From the NCBI GenBank assembly GCA_947493705.1, contig CANLSH010000033.1:1-35972 (forward strand): a DNA stretch of 35,972 nucleotides. Direction: 5' to 3'. Made by a program: the position numbers and the translations under genes. Every line of letters begins with the position of its first letter. The stretch's first letter is position 1. Below, one piece after another: positions 14,538 to 22,900 of this stretch. The notes below the pieces were generated by a model. It saw only the letters and a program-made list of their open reading frames with translations, ran no database searches and was not told the DNA's origin. The DNA comes from an uncultured Arachnia sp. (GTDB lineage Bacteria; Actinomycetota; Actinomycetes; Propionibacteriales; Propionibacteriaceae).

Positions 14538-17399
14538 ATGACCACCCTCGCGCAGGAGGAGAAGACCGGTGCGGTCATGCGGGATCTGCACGCCACGGTC
14601 GGGAACAGGCTCTCCACCCGGCTGTTTGACCGGCGTCGCATGGCCCACGATGCTTCCCACTACCTGTTGGAGCCAGCTGCGGTGGTGGTCGCGGAGAATG
14701 CGCAGGACGTCGCCGCCACCGTGCGGATTGCCCATCAGCACCAACGCTCGGTCACTTTCCGTTCCGGAGGCACCAGCCTGAGCGGACAGTCGGTGAGCGA
14801 CGGCATCATGATCGACACGCGTCAACACTTCCGAGGTGTTGAGGTCCTGGACGGTGGAGCCCGGGTCCGATGCCAACCGGGGGCGACGGTCCGTCAGGTC
14901 AATGCCCGGCTGGCTCTGCACCGTCGCATCCTCGGTCCGGATCCCGCGAGCGAATCCGCCTGCACCATCGGCGGCGTCGTTGCCAACAACTCCAGCGGAA
15001 TGAGCTGCGGGATCACCGCCAACACATACGAGACCCTGGAGTCACTGCGTTTCGTCCTGGTCACCGGCACGATGGTTGACACGAGTGAGAAGGACTGCGA
15101 TCAAGCGCTGCGTTCCGCGGAACCCGAACTCTGGCGAACCCTTGCGGAACTGAGAGACCGCGTGCGGTCCAACCCGACGTCGGTGGAGCGGATCCGTCAC
15201 CAGTTCTCCATGAAGAACACGATGGGATATGGGCTGAACTCCCTGCTGGACCATGACGAGCCTGCCCAAATCCTGGCCCATCTGATGATCGGTTCGGAGG
15301 GCACGCTGGGGTTCATCCTTGACGCCACGTTCAAGACGTTGCCGATCCATGCCCATATGGCGACAGCACTGTGCATCTTCGACACGCCGGAGGACGCCAC
15401 GGCGGCGCTGCCGGAATTGGTTGCTCACGAGGTGCGCACGGCTGAGTTCATGGATGCCGCCTCGTTGCGCGTCACCCAGAGGGGATCCCGCAGGGTGCGC
15501 GCGCTGGAGGGTCTGCACGTGGATCGTCATACCGCACTTCTGGTGGAGGTGGCCAAGGACAGTTCAGAAGAACTGGATGAGCAGCAACGCGGCGTGGCCG
15601 CCCTGTTCGGCGGCTTCCGCGGCCTTGCCCTGGACACCAAATTCACCACCGACCCCATTCTGCGCGCTGAATGGTGGCATGTTCGCAAGGGCCTCTACAC
15701 CGCCGTGGCAGGGGCACGTCCCTCCGGTTCGACGGCCCTGCTGGAGGATGTGGTTGTCCCGCTTCCCCGCCTGGGAGAGACAGCCTCCGCCCTGACCCGC
15801 ATGTGCAACAGCTACGGCTACGACGATGCCGTGCAATTCGGTCACGCCAAGGACGGCAACCTGCACTTCATGATCAACCCTGACCTGGGCGATGGCACCC
15901 AACTGGAGACCTATGCCAGGTTCACCGATGACCTGGTGGATCTGATCCTGGACGCGGACGGATCCCTCAAAGCCGAGCACGGAACAGGCCGCATCATGGC
16001 ACCATTCGTGCGCCGGCAGTACGGCGATGAACTCCATGATGTGATGGTCCGGATCAAGAGGGCGTGTGATCCCGCCAACACCTTGAACCCCGGCGTGATC
16101 ATCACCGACGATCCTCAGGCCTATCTGCGGGACCTGAAACCGGCTGTACTCGTCGATGGTCAGGTGGATCGCTGTGTTGAATGCGGGTACTGCGAGCCGG
16201 TGTGCCCCTCCAAGGACTTGACCACCACTCCGCGGCAGCGGATCGCGGTGCTGCGAGACATCAAACTCGCAGATCCTGAACAGCGCAAAGAACTGGAGAA
16301 AGACTACGACTACGACTCCATCGACACCTGTGCGGTGGATTCCCTGTGCAAGATTGCCTGTCCGGTGGACATCGATACCGGCGTGTTCATGAAGACCATG
16401 CGCGCTGAGCGTTGGTCGCCTCCCGCGCAGAAGATGGGGGAGGCTCTGGCGAAGAACTGGGGTCCCGTGCTGGGGGGCCTCCGGGCCGGTATGCATGTGG
16501 CAGACCACGTACCCGCGGCTTTGCTGTCCGGGATCACCCGGGCCGCCCGAATCCCACTGTCGAAGGACTTGATTCCGCTGGTGGGGGATGACCTGCCTTC
16601 CGCTGGTGAAGATCGCAGCGAGTTGCGCAAGGACGGAGCTGTCACCGTCGGCGACGACGCGGAGGTGGCCTTCTTCCCGTCCTGTTTGTCGGAGATCTTC
16701 AGCGCAGCCGATCCCGAATCGGCAGGTGCGGCAGGCAGCTTCCTGAAGATCTGCCGTGCTGCCGGGGCTCGGGTGCGGATCGTCGACGGCGTCGAGAAGT
16801 TGTGCTGCACCACGGTGTGGAGCTCGAAAGGCCTGACGGATGGCCGGGGCGAAATGGCCAGACGTACGGCGGAGGCCGTGCTGATCGCCACTGACCAGGC
16901 CCGGATCCCGGTTCTCAGTGATGCCAGCTCCTGCAGTCACGGTCTGCACGAGGTGGCCGGCTACCTGCGCGAGGCCGGCGAGGACGCGCTCGCGGAAAAG
17001 TTCGAGGCGGTCAAGGTCATGGACTCCACCCGCTACGTGGCGGAGCACCTCCTGGATCGATTGAGGCCTGCGCGTCAGCTCGGTTCGGTGGTATTGCATC
17101 CCACATGCACGGACCAGCACGAGGGCAACGTCGAGGCTTTGAAACTCCTTGCCGAGACATGCGCTGAGAAGGTGAGCGTGCCCATCGATGCGGGATGCTG
17201 CGGCTTCGCTGGCGACCGTGGGATGCTGCACCCGGAGCTGACCAGGTCGGCCACCAGGGCTGAGGCAGCTGAGGTGACCAGTGAGAGCTACGACGCCCAC
17301 CTCTCCAGCAACCGGACATGCGAGCTCGGAATGAGCCGCGCCACGGGCCGGACCTACCGGCACGTGCTCGAGGCGCTCGCCGAGCTGCTTGAGCCGTAG
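14538..17399 (+). CDS. FAD- and Fe-S-containing D-lactate dehydrogenase (GlcD/GlpC fusion type)
   Basis: This 953-residue flavoprotein probably oxidises D-lactate or another 2-hydroxy acid and passes electrons through iron-sulfur centres. The FAD_binding_4 domain spans about 45-265 (FRSGGTSLSGQSV and SACTIGGVVANNSSGMSCG). The FAD-oxidase C domain follows to about 525 (AVQFGHAKDGNLHFMINP, LKAEHGTGRIMAPFVRRQYG). Ferredoxin motifs come next, C546-x2-C549-x2-C552-x3-C556 and CAVDSLCKIACPVDI. Two CCG segments end the protein (KLCCTTVWSS, LHPTCTD, AGCCGFAGDRGM). ATG at 14538 lies one base past lutC, with GAGGAAAGG seven bases upstream. As the last gene of the lactate operon it would complement LutABC for the other lactate enantiomer. 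Glycolate is an alternative substrate. Confidence 0.88.
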   Translation: MTTLAQEEKTGAVMRDLHATVGNRLSTRLFDRRRMAHDASHYLLEPAAVVVAENAQDVAATVRIAHQHQRSVTFRSGGTSLSGQSVSDGIMIDTRQHFRGVEVLDGGARVRCQPGATVRQVNARLALHRRILGPDPASESACTIGGVVANNSSGMSCGITANTYETLESLRFVLVTGTMVDTSEKDCDQALRSAEPELWRTLAELRDRVRSNPTSVERIRHQFSMKNTMGYGLNSLLDHDEPAQILAHLMIGSEGTLGFILDATFKTLPIHAHMATALCIFDTPEDATAALPELVAHEVRTAEFMDAASLRVTQRGSRRVRALEGLHVDRHTALLVEVAKDSSEELDEQQRGVAALFGGFRGLALDTKFTTDPILRAEWWHVRKGLYTAVAGARPSGSTALLEDVVVPLPRLGETASALTRMCNSYGYDDAVQFGHAKDGNLHFMINPDLGDGTQLETYARFTDDLVDLILDADGSLKAEHGTGRIMAPFVRRQYGDELHDVMVRIKRACDPANTLNPGVIITDDPQAYLRDLKPAVLVDGQVDRCVECGYCEPVCPSKDLTTTPRQRIAVLRDIKLADPEQRKELEKDYDYDSIDTCAVDSLCKIACPVDIDTGVFMKTMRAERWSPPAQKMGEALAKNWGPVLGGLRAGMHVADHVPAALLSGITRAARIPLSKDLIPLVGDDLPSAGEDRSELRKDGAVTVGDDAEVAFFPSCLSEIFSAADPESAGAAGSFLKICRAAGARVRIVDGVEKLCCTTVWSSKGLTDGRGEMARRTAEAVLIATDQARIPVLSDASSCSHGLHEVAGYLREAGEDALAEKFEAVKVMDSTRYVAEHLLDRLRPARQLGSVVLHPTCTDQHEGNVEALKLLAETCAEKVSVPIDAGCCGFAGDRGMLHPELTRSATRAEAAEVTSESYDAHLSSNRTCELGMSRATGRTYRHVLEALAELLEP

Positions 17400-17745
17400 C
17401 GATCAGGAGGCGGGAACGCGACCGCCGTCGTCAGTGAGAACCTTGGTCATGAATCAGCTGTGACCAAGGGAAGCGCTGACCAATGCTGTTCTCGGCGAGG
17501 ACGTGCCGGACGGGATGAGATGGTGTCACTGCATCTGGTGCGTGTACTGGGTGTCCATATCCAGATGTAGGGGCGCCAGATCGCCCGATCCGGTGCGCCG
17601 CAGCCAGGACATGATTGCTCAGTGGTTCCCAAGGTTTCCTCCCCAACCTCTGATAAGCCGGTTTCCTATCCAAGGTTTCGTGTTCGGTCGCGTACGGGCA
17701 GATCTTTTTCCTGAATAATGATGTCCCGAGTAGGTTGACACGCTA
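17400..17745. other. Gap after the lactate operon, rich in inverted and direct repeats
   Basis: No gene with recognisable similarity lies here. CCTTGGTCA (17441-17449) and TGACCAAGG (17461-17469) form a perfect 9-bp stem 42 bases after the operon's stop. It may act as a terminator, although no T-run follows. CATCTGG/CCAGATG (17532-17538 and 17561-17567) and a GC-rich imperfect palindrome (17572-17599) follow. CCAAGGTTTC occurs twice, 41 bp apart (17629-17638 and 17670-17679). The short frames on either strand look non-coding. Confidence 0.45.
17441..17469. terminator. Possible terminator stem of the lactate operon
   Basis: A perfect 9-bp inverted repeat, CCTTGGTCA / TGACCAAGG, with an 11-base loop begins 42 bases after the dehydrogenase stop codon. 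No U-tract follows, so intrinsic termination would be weak. Actinobacteria often use such stems without a U-tail, but a protein-binding site is equally possible. Confidence 0.4.
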
Positions 17746-17768
17746 ACTAGTCAGACGTACTGTCTAGT
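17735..17768 (+). promoter_or_regulatory. PadR-gene promoter with a 23-bp operator dyad
   Basis: TTGACA (17735-17740) is a perfect -35 box. After 17 bases comes TACTGT (17758-17763), which fits the actinobacterial TANNNT -10 pattern. The ATG of the padR-like gene stands six bases later, at 17770, so the transcript is probably leaderless. The dyad ACTAG-N-CAG-N5-CTG-N-CTAGT (17746-17768) covers the spacer, the -10 box and the start point. Both arms are exact and the centre is 17757. It is the natural site for autorepression by the encoded PadR protein. Confidence 0.7.
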
Positions 17769-17769
17769 C

Positions 17770-18123
17770 ATGGAATCCGATACCACCTGGCCCAGTGAGT
17801 GGCTCCGCGGCGTCTTGGGGGTCTGCGTCCTTCGGATCCTGATGGACGGACCCACATACGGCTACGAAATCTCTACTCGGCTCGAAGCCTCAGGACTTGG
17901 AGCCGTCAAAGGCGGCACCCTCTATCCGCTCCTCGGCCGTTTGGAAGAGGCTGGCTGGGTGGAAGTGGAGTGGCGTCCCGGGGAGGGCGGACCAGGGCGT
18001 AAGTACTACGCCCTCACCGACGACGGCCGCGCCGAAGCCACCACCCAGGCAACCCGATGGGCTCGGTTTTCCGACACCATCCGATCTCTCACAGACCCCC
18101 TCGTCAACACCAGAAAGGCTTGA
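17770..18123 (+). CDS. PadR-family transcriptional regulator
   Basis: This 117-residue PadR-type winged-helix repressor has the N-terminal signature LRGVLGVCVLRILMDGPTYGYEI (residues about 9-31), then a wing with KGGTLYPLLGRLEEAGWVEVEW (about 43-64) and GGPGRKYYALTDDGRAE. The C-terminal dimer helix is short, as in PadR-s2 members. It starts directly at the predicted transcription start, without a ribosome-binding site. The HAAS-type membrane gene begins six bases after its stop. PadR/HAAS gene pairs recur in Gram-positive bacteria, where the membrane partner is thought to transmit or respond to an envelope signal. Confidence 0.92.
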   Translation: MESDTTWPSEWLRGVLGVCVLRILMDGPTYGYEISTRLEASGLGAVKGGTLYPLLGRLEEAGWVEVEWRPGEGGPGRKYYALTDDGRAEATTQATRWARFSDTIRSLTDPLVNTRKA

Positions 18124-18129
18124 CACACC

Positions 18130-18837
18130 ATGAACAACACCACATCACATCTCGACGACAAGTGGCGCGACGAGTTCATCCTCGCGATGCGTCTCAATGA
18201 TGCGAGTGGGGAGCGCATCGGTGATGCACTCGCCACGGCGGACACGCACTGCGCCGAGTCCGGAGAGAGCGCCCACGCAGCATTTGGTCCACCCACGGAG
18301 TATGCGGATTCTCTTGTTGTCCCTCCCCGTCGCGAAGGTTTTGGAGCCCGCTTTGCTGGCGGCATCCTTCTCGGTCTGATGGGGATGCTCATCGTGCCGC
18401 GGGCTGTGGGGGCTTGGGTCAACGGAGCTGACGTGACAGTCACGGATGGCAACATTGTCGCCCTGGTGGTGACGCTGGTTCTGGCGGGTGCCATCATCTT
18501 CCTGCCGCGTAGGGCGCTGCTGCTGTTGGGGAAGGCGAAATTTGCGTGGATTTGGCTGGCCACCATCCTCCTCATTGTGGCGCTAGTACTTGCCCAACTA
18601 TTGTTTCGCCAAGATGTCGCCGAAATCAGCTGGATTCCTGTTCTGCTCGCCGGTGTAGCTCTGCTCGTGATCAATGTCACGTTGACGTGGCGTGACCTGG
18701 CGCGTCCGGACGCCATTCAGGATCCCCGTTCCCCGCGAACGCCGTTCAGAGGAGTCCAGTGGATCACCGCCCTGAGCTTCCCGATCGGGACGCTGCTGAT
18801 CCTCGGAGTCGACGCTGTGTTCCGTGCGCTCAACTGA
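18130..18837 (+). CDS. HAAS-type membrane protein, PadR partner
   Basis: This 235-residue protein has a soluble N-terminal domain of about 70 residues (DDKWRDEFILAMRLNDASGERIGDAL, AHAAFGPPTEYADSLV) like the HAAS/DUF1700 signalling domain that accompanies PadR regulators. Five hydrophobic helices follow: GGILLGLMGMLIV, NIVALVVTLVLAGAIIFL, FAWIWLATILLIVALVLAQLL, WIPVLLAGVALLVINV and WITALSFPIGTLLILGV. It lies six bases downstream of the padR-like gene and is surely cotranscribed. The detailed function is unknown. The genes are similar in arrangement to modules sensing cell-envelope stress. Confidence 0.8.
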   Translation: MNNTTSHLDDKWRDEFILAMRLNDASGERIGDALATADTHCAESGESAHAAFGPPTEYADSLVVPPRREGFGARFAGGILLGLMGMLIVPRAVGAWVNGADVTVTDGNIVALVVTLVLAGAIIFLPRRALLLLGKAKFAWIWLATILLIVALVLAQLLFRQDVAEISWIPVLLAGVALLVINVTLTWRDLARPDAIQDPRSPRTPFRGVQWITALSFPIGTLLILGVDAVFRALN

Positions 18838-18961
18838 GCTTGCGAGCCGCGTTCCCTGTCAACGTTCACTGTTCGATTGTGGCGCCCTGAGGGGTAAGCC
18901 GCGCGAAGTAGTCTTGAGTGATCGTGACCAGACCCCAGCGTGCCGATCAGGAGGTGACGGT

Positions 18962-19360
18962 GTGACCAAACGAAGGTGGTGGCCCACGGCGTCGGAGATC
19001 GCTGATGACCTGCGACGAGAACTGGCGGCCGGCGACGAGGACATGGCTCTGCGCCTGTTGATGGATGGCATCAACCAGCTTCCCGACGCTGCGAAAGCTG
19101 GACAGCTCGATGATGCGCTTGCTGAACCGGAGCCGATCGGAGATCCCAGGTGGGACACGCTGCTTGCCGCATCGGTGAGATACCGCCTGCACAGCATCGG
19201 AGCGACACCCCCGAAGTGGACGCACAAGGAACCTTTGCCCAAATTCTGGTGGCCGACGCGGATCAACGCATCGCAGCAGTACAACGACATGGCGCACACA
19301 CCCGCAGAGCTGATGAGAGTTGGCATCTTCATGGACGAGAAGGACTTCACAACAGCATGA
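18962..19360 (+). CDS. Small protein paired with a nucleotidyltransferase (possible antitoxin)
   Basis: This 132-residue soluble protein has no family I can name with certainty. The N-terminal half is helical and acidic (TASEIADDLRRELAAGDEDMALRLLMDGINQLP). The C-terminal half has a Trp/Pro-rich stretch (PPKWTHKEPLPKFWWPTRI), then TPAELMRVGIFMDEKDFTTA. The start is GTG at 18962, selected by AGGAGG (18949-18954) seven bases upstream. A longer frame from 18824 would overlap the previous gene. Its stop overlaps the next start as ATGA. The tight pairing with a DUF6036/AbiEii-like nucleotidyltransferase suggests the partner or antitoxin half of a two-gene module. Function is inferred only from that pairing. 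Confidence 0.7.
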   Translation: MTKRRWWPTASEIADDLRRELAAGDEDMALRLLMDGINQLPDAAKAGQLDDALAEPEPIGDPRWDTLLAASVRYRLHSIGATPPKWTHKEPLPKFWWPTRINASQQYNDMAHTPAELMRVGIFMDEKDFTTA

Positions 19361-19944
19361 ATGCCAACGATCGGACGCTGACACGCGAGGAGATCGTCGA
19401 TCTTCTTCGGCAAGTGGGAGCAATACTGCAGGAGCAGGCATTGGAGGCGAGCATCTACGTCGTCGGGGGAGCGGCAATGGCGATGGTCTTCGATGCTCGG
19501 CGAACCACCAAGGACGTCGATGCCGCGATCCACCGCCACCATGAGGAGTTCGACAGGGCTGTTCGACAGGTTGCCGTGAAAAACGGTTTGAATCCCGACT
19601 GGGTCAACAGCCGCGCCGTCGCATTCATACCGAACCATCCCGACGAGGACGCCGAGGAGATGAACCTGCCAGGCGTCCGAGTGGCGACGGCCTCACCCCA
19701 ACACCTGATCGCCATGAAGTTGCGCGCCATGAGGCGACGGGACCTGGACGATCTGGAGACGCTTTTTCGGTTCTGTGGCATCCGATCACCGGAGGAGGCC
19801 GCTGCCATTCATGACAGGTTGTTCGGCGACACTGATATCGGATATTCCGGGCCCGACGAAGCCCTGTACGCGGCCCAGCTCGTGTTCGACCATGCCGCTT
19901 CCCACGGGCGGCCTCTCGGTCGAAGGTCGGGACAACCGAACTGA
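19357..19944 (+). CDS. DUF6036/AbiEii-like nucleotidyltransferase (possible toxin)
   Basis: This 195-residue protein belongs to the minimal nucleotidyltransferase fold. The active-site region is VVGGAAMAMVFDARRTTKDVDAAI (residues about 31-54): the Gly-Gly pair replaces the classic GS motif, and Asp-x-Asp in KDVDAA supplies metal ligands. A further signature is the SPQHLIAMKLRAMRRRDLDDLETLF segment, typical of DUF6036/AbiEii-like proteins. Related families act as toxins of type IV toxin-antitoxin or abortive infection systems, transferring nucleotides to RNA or tRNA. Others have no known toxicity. ATG at 19357 overlaps the upstream stop by four bases. The gene ends 16 bp before the convergent carboxylase gene. 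Confidence 0.82.
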   Translation: MNANDRTLTREEIVDLLRQVGAILQEQALEASIYVVGGAAMAMVFDARRTTKDVDAAIHRHHEEFDRAVRQVAVKNGLNPDWVNSRAVAFIPNHPDEDAEEMNLPGVRVATASPQHLIAMKLRAMRRRDLDDLETLFRFCGIRSPEEAAAIHDRLFGDTDIGYSGPDEALYAAQLVFDHAASHGRPLGRRSGQPN

Positions 19945-19960
19945 CCGCCCGCCGGGACTG

Positions 19961-22900
19961 TCATTTCTGGCCGTGCGTTCCGATGGTGTCGACGATCGAG
20001 GGACGCAGCTCGGCGAGTGAAATCACCCTGTCCACCGAGCCGACCTCGACGGCCCGATGAATGCTGTGGACGCCGTCGAACTCGGCCGCCACCTCGGAGA
20101 TCTTCTCAGCCCTCACTGATGCCTGGATTTCGGCCAACTCCACTTGAAGTTCGGCGTGATCCCCGGGGGCAGCGTCGCGCAGTTTCGACTGGAGCTCGGT
20201 CACTCGCGGGTCGGCGGTTGTGCGCTGTTCCACATCGCGGGCAAACACCACTGCCGCAGCGGGAGCACCTCCGATGACGGAGGCGAAGGATCCCTCGACC
20301 GCCAGTACCGTCATGTTCTCGTTGAGCTGCTTGGAGAACACGACGAAAGCGCCACCGTGGTAGCGGGAGATCACGACGAAGACGATGGGCCCGTCGAAGT
20401 TGACGATGGCCCGCCCGATCTCCGCACCGTATTCCAGCTGCAGGTTGCGCATCGATTCCGGTGAGCCGTCGAAGCCAGAGAGGTTCGCCAGCACCACCAG
20501 TGGTCGGTTGCCGGAGGCAGCGTTGATGGCGCGAGCCACCTTCTTCGATGAGCGTGGGAACAGTGTGCCGGCGGAGAAGGTGTCCGGGCCATCGGTGGGA
20601 GGGAAACCGGCGCGCGGTACCGGCGTCGATTCGATACCGATCACGCTCACGGAGTGCCCACCCACGCGAGCGTCGATGACCACAGCGGTCTCAGCCTCGG
20701 CCATGCCGGCCCAGCGCTCGACGCGGGGATGGTCCTGATCGCACACCGACGCGATGACGGTGCGGATGTCGAAGGGCTTCTTGCGATCAGGGTTGTGTGC
20801 GTGGGAGAAAATCTGTCCGACGGTGGCGAACTCGCCATTGTGCGGGTAGTTGGAGACGTCGCGCTCCACAGGGTCCTCGGTGGCGGCCTGCCGCGGACTT
20901 GTTTCCTCCGGCGCAGTCCAGGTGTGGTCATAGTGCGTCATCAGGATTTCCATGGCCGCGCCCAGATCTTTGGCCCAGTACTGGGCCTGACCGTTGGGCC
21001 CCATGACGCGGTCGTAGCCACCGATGCCGAAGTTGTCCTCGGCCGAGACACCGCCGGAGAAGTCCAGCGACTGCTTGCCGGTGAGCACCATGGCGGAATC
21101 CGGGGTCATCACGAGGATGCCCTTGGTGTGCATCAACATGGTGGCCTCGGCGTTCCAGTACGGCTGGGCGCCCACGTTGATTCCTGCCACGACGACGTTG
21201 ATTTCACCGCCTGCTTGCGTGAACTCGACGATGCGTCGCAGCGCGGCACCCACCCAGTCCATGTTCTCCGTGCCGGAGTCCATGGAGATGCGGGCGCCGG
21301 AGCTCAGCGTGAACCACTCCACCGGCACGTTCAATTTCTCGGCGAGGTCGATGGCGGCCATGATCCGAGCGCATTCTGGCTCCGCCACGGCTCCGAGCCC
21401 CTTGGTGGGATCGCCGGACAGCACAATCCGTGTGATCCCTTCGGGGTGGAGCGGTGTCGGGGTGGTGACGCGGGCGCAGATGATGCCGGCTGTGTTGCGG
21501 CCGGGGGCGCGATCCACCTCGACGAGAGTTCCATCGGCGTCGAGGTCCAGTTCGACGATTGAACCGCCCTTGCCAGCCAGCGCGGCGGTCAGCTCGTAGG
21601 GATACACGAGCCCGCGACGGCGTGCACGCAGTACTTTGCCGGCGTAGTCATCGAGTGGCTTCAGTGGTTCCGTGGGGGGTGGCGTGATGGTGGTTGTCAC
21701 GCCGGCGCCGGGCTGGGAGTGGAAGCACACGGCCAGGGGCACGAGGTCTTCTCCACGGATGAAACGGCCCTGGCACAGCACCTCTTCGATGCCGGCGCCG
21801 TCGGACAGGGGCGTGATGCGGTCCTTGAGCGGGGTGATGTCCTTGAGATCGAGATCGACGTTGGGCCAGACGTGGACCCAGACGTGGTTGACGTCGAGCT
21901 TCGTACCGGCCGGTCCTCGTGCGGAGCGGGTGCGACGGATGGCTTCGAGGCAGTTCGCCACGGCACGTTCGGCATGTGGCAGGCTGACAAGCTTTCCGTC
22001 CTCGTCGCGGATGATGGCGAGCTGGCGGACCTGGGCCACGGCTACGAGACGTCGATCCTGCGGATTGGTCTTGGCAACGCAGTCGAACAGCAGCACGTCG
22101 GCGGGCGCGGGCAGGCGGGTGGTGTGGTACTCCCGGAGCCGCCAGAGGTCCAGTTGGCGCCCTGTCATGGGATGCAGGTCACGGATACGCTCGTCCTCGT
22201 CCAGCTGGGACTCATCCAGACGGAAGGTGCGGTACTCGACTGTTCCGTCAGCGCTGCACACGCCGATGGCGACACGCTTGACGGCGGGATTCCAGTTCCA
22301 GGATCGCAGGCGCTCCAACAGTTCGCCGGAGAGTTGATCCGCCTCGTGCTCCGGCCACAGGACGTAGAGTTCGACGACGGCATCGTGGCCCGGTGTGCGG
22401 GCAGCGACCTGCTGCTCCACCAGGGCCGACAGTGGGCCGTCGGCCGTCAACTCATCCGCGGTGCCCACCGAGCCGATGAAACGCCGTGGCCGGCCGTCGA
22501 GGACGTAGTCGGCAAGGATCACCGAGCGTCCGTCAATGGTTTCTCTGGTGACGCCAGACAGGTCGTATTCGGTGTAGTACTTGCGGAGCAGGACCTCCAG
22601 CATCGGCTCGTGCGCCGGTGTTTCCCGCGCCAGGCGGGAGGCCAGGAAATTCGCCGTCCATTCGGGGATGGCGGCCAGCTTCATGATGCGTTCGTCGTAG
22701 TCAGGCGCTTTGGGTGCTGCAGCAAGTGCCTCCACCTCGTCACCCACTCCGGCGACGATCGATGCCCGCTCAGAGTCCACCATAGGTTGGTCGAACCAGC
22801 GGAAACGGACGGATCTGGCGAGATCTCCCACGGTGGGGAATCTGAGTTGCGTGGCTCGCACGAGGCGCTCCAGCTGGGCGCGGGCCGTGGTGGCGCGGTC

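Noticed and set aside
15564..17363. Minus-strand open frame of about 600 codons opposite the D-lactate dehydrogenase gene
   Set aside because: It is antisense to a gene with clear FAD and Fe-S motifs; long antisense frames are common in high-GC DNA.
17431..17673. Minus-strand frame of 80 codons after the lactate operon
   Set aside because: No recognisable similarity or ribosome-binding site, and the frame runs through several inverted repeats.
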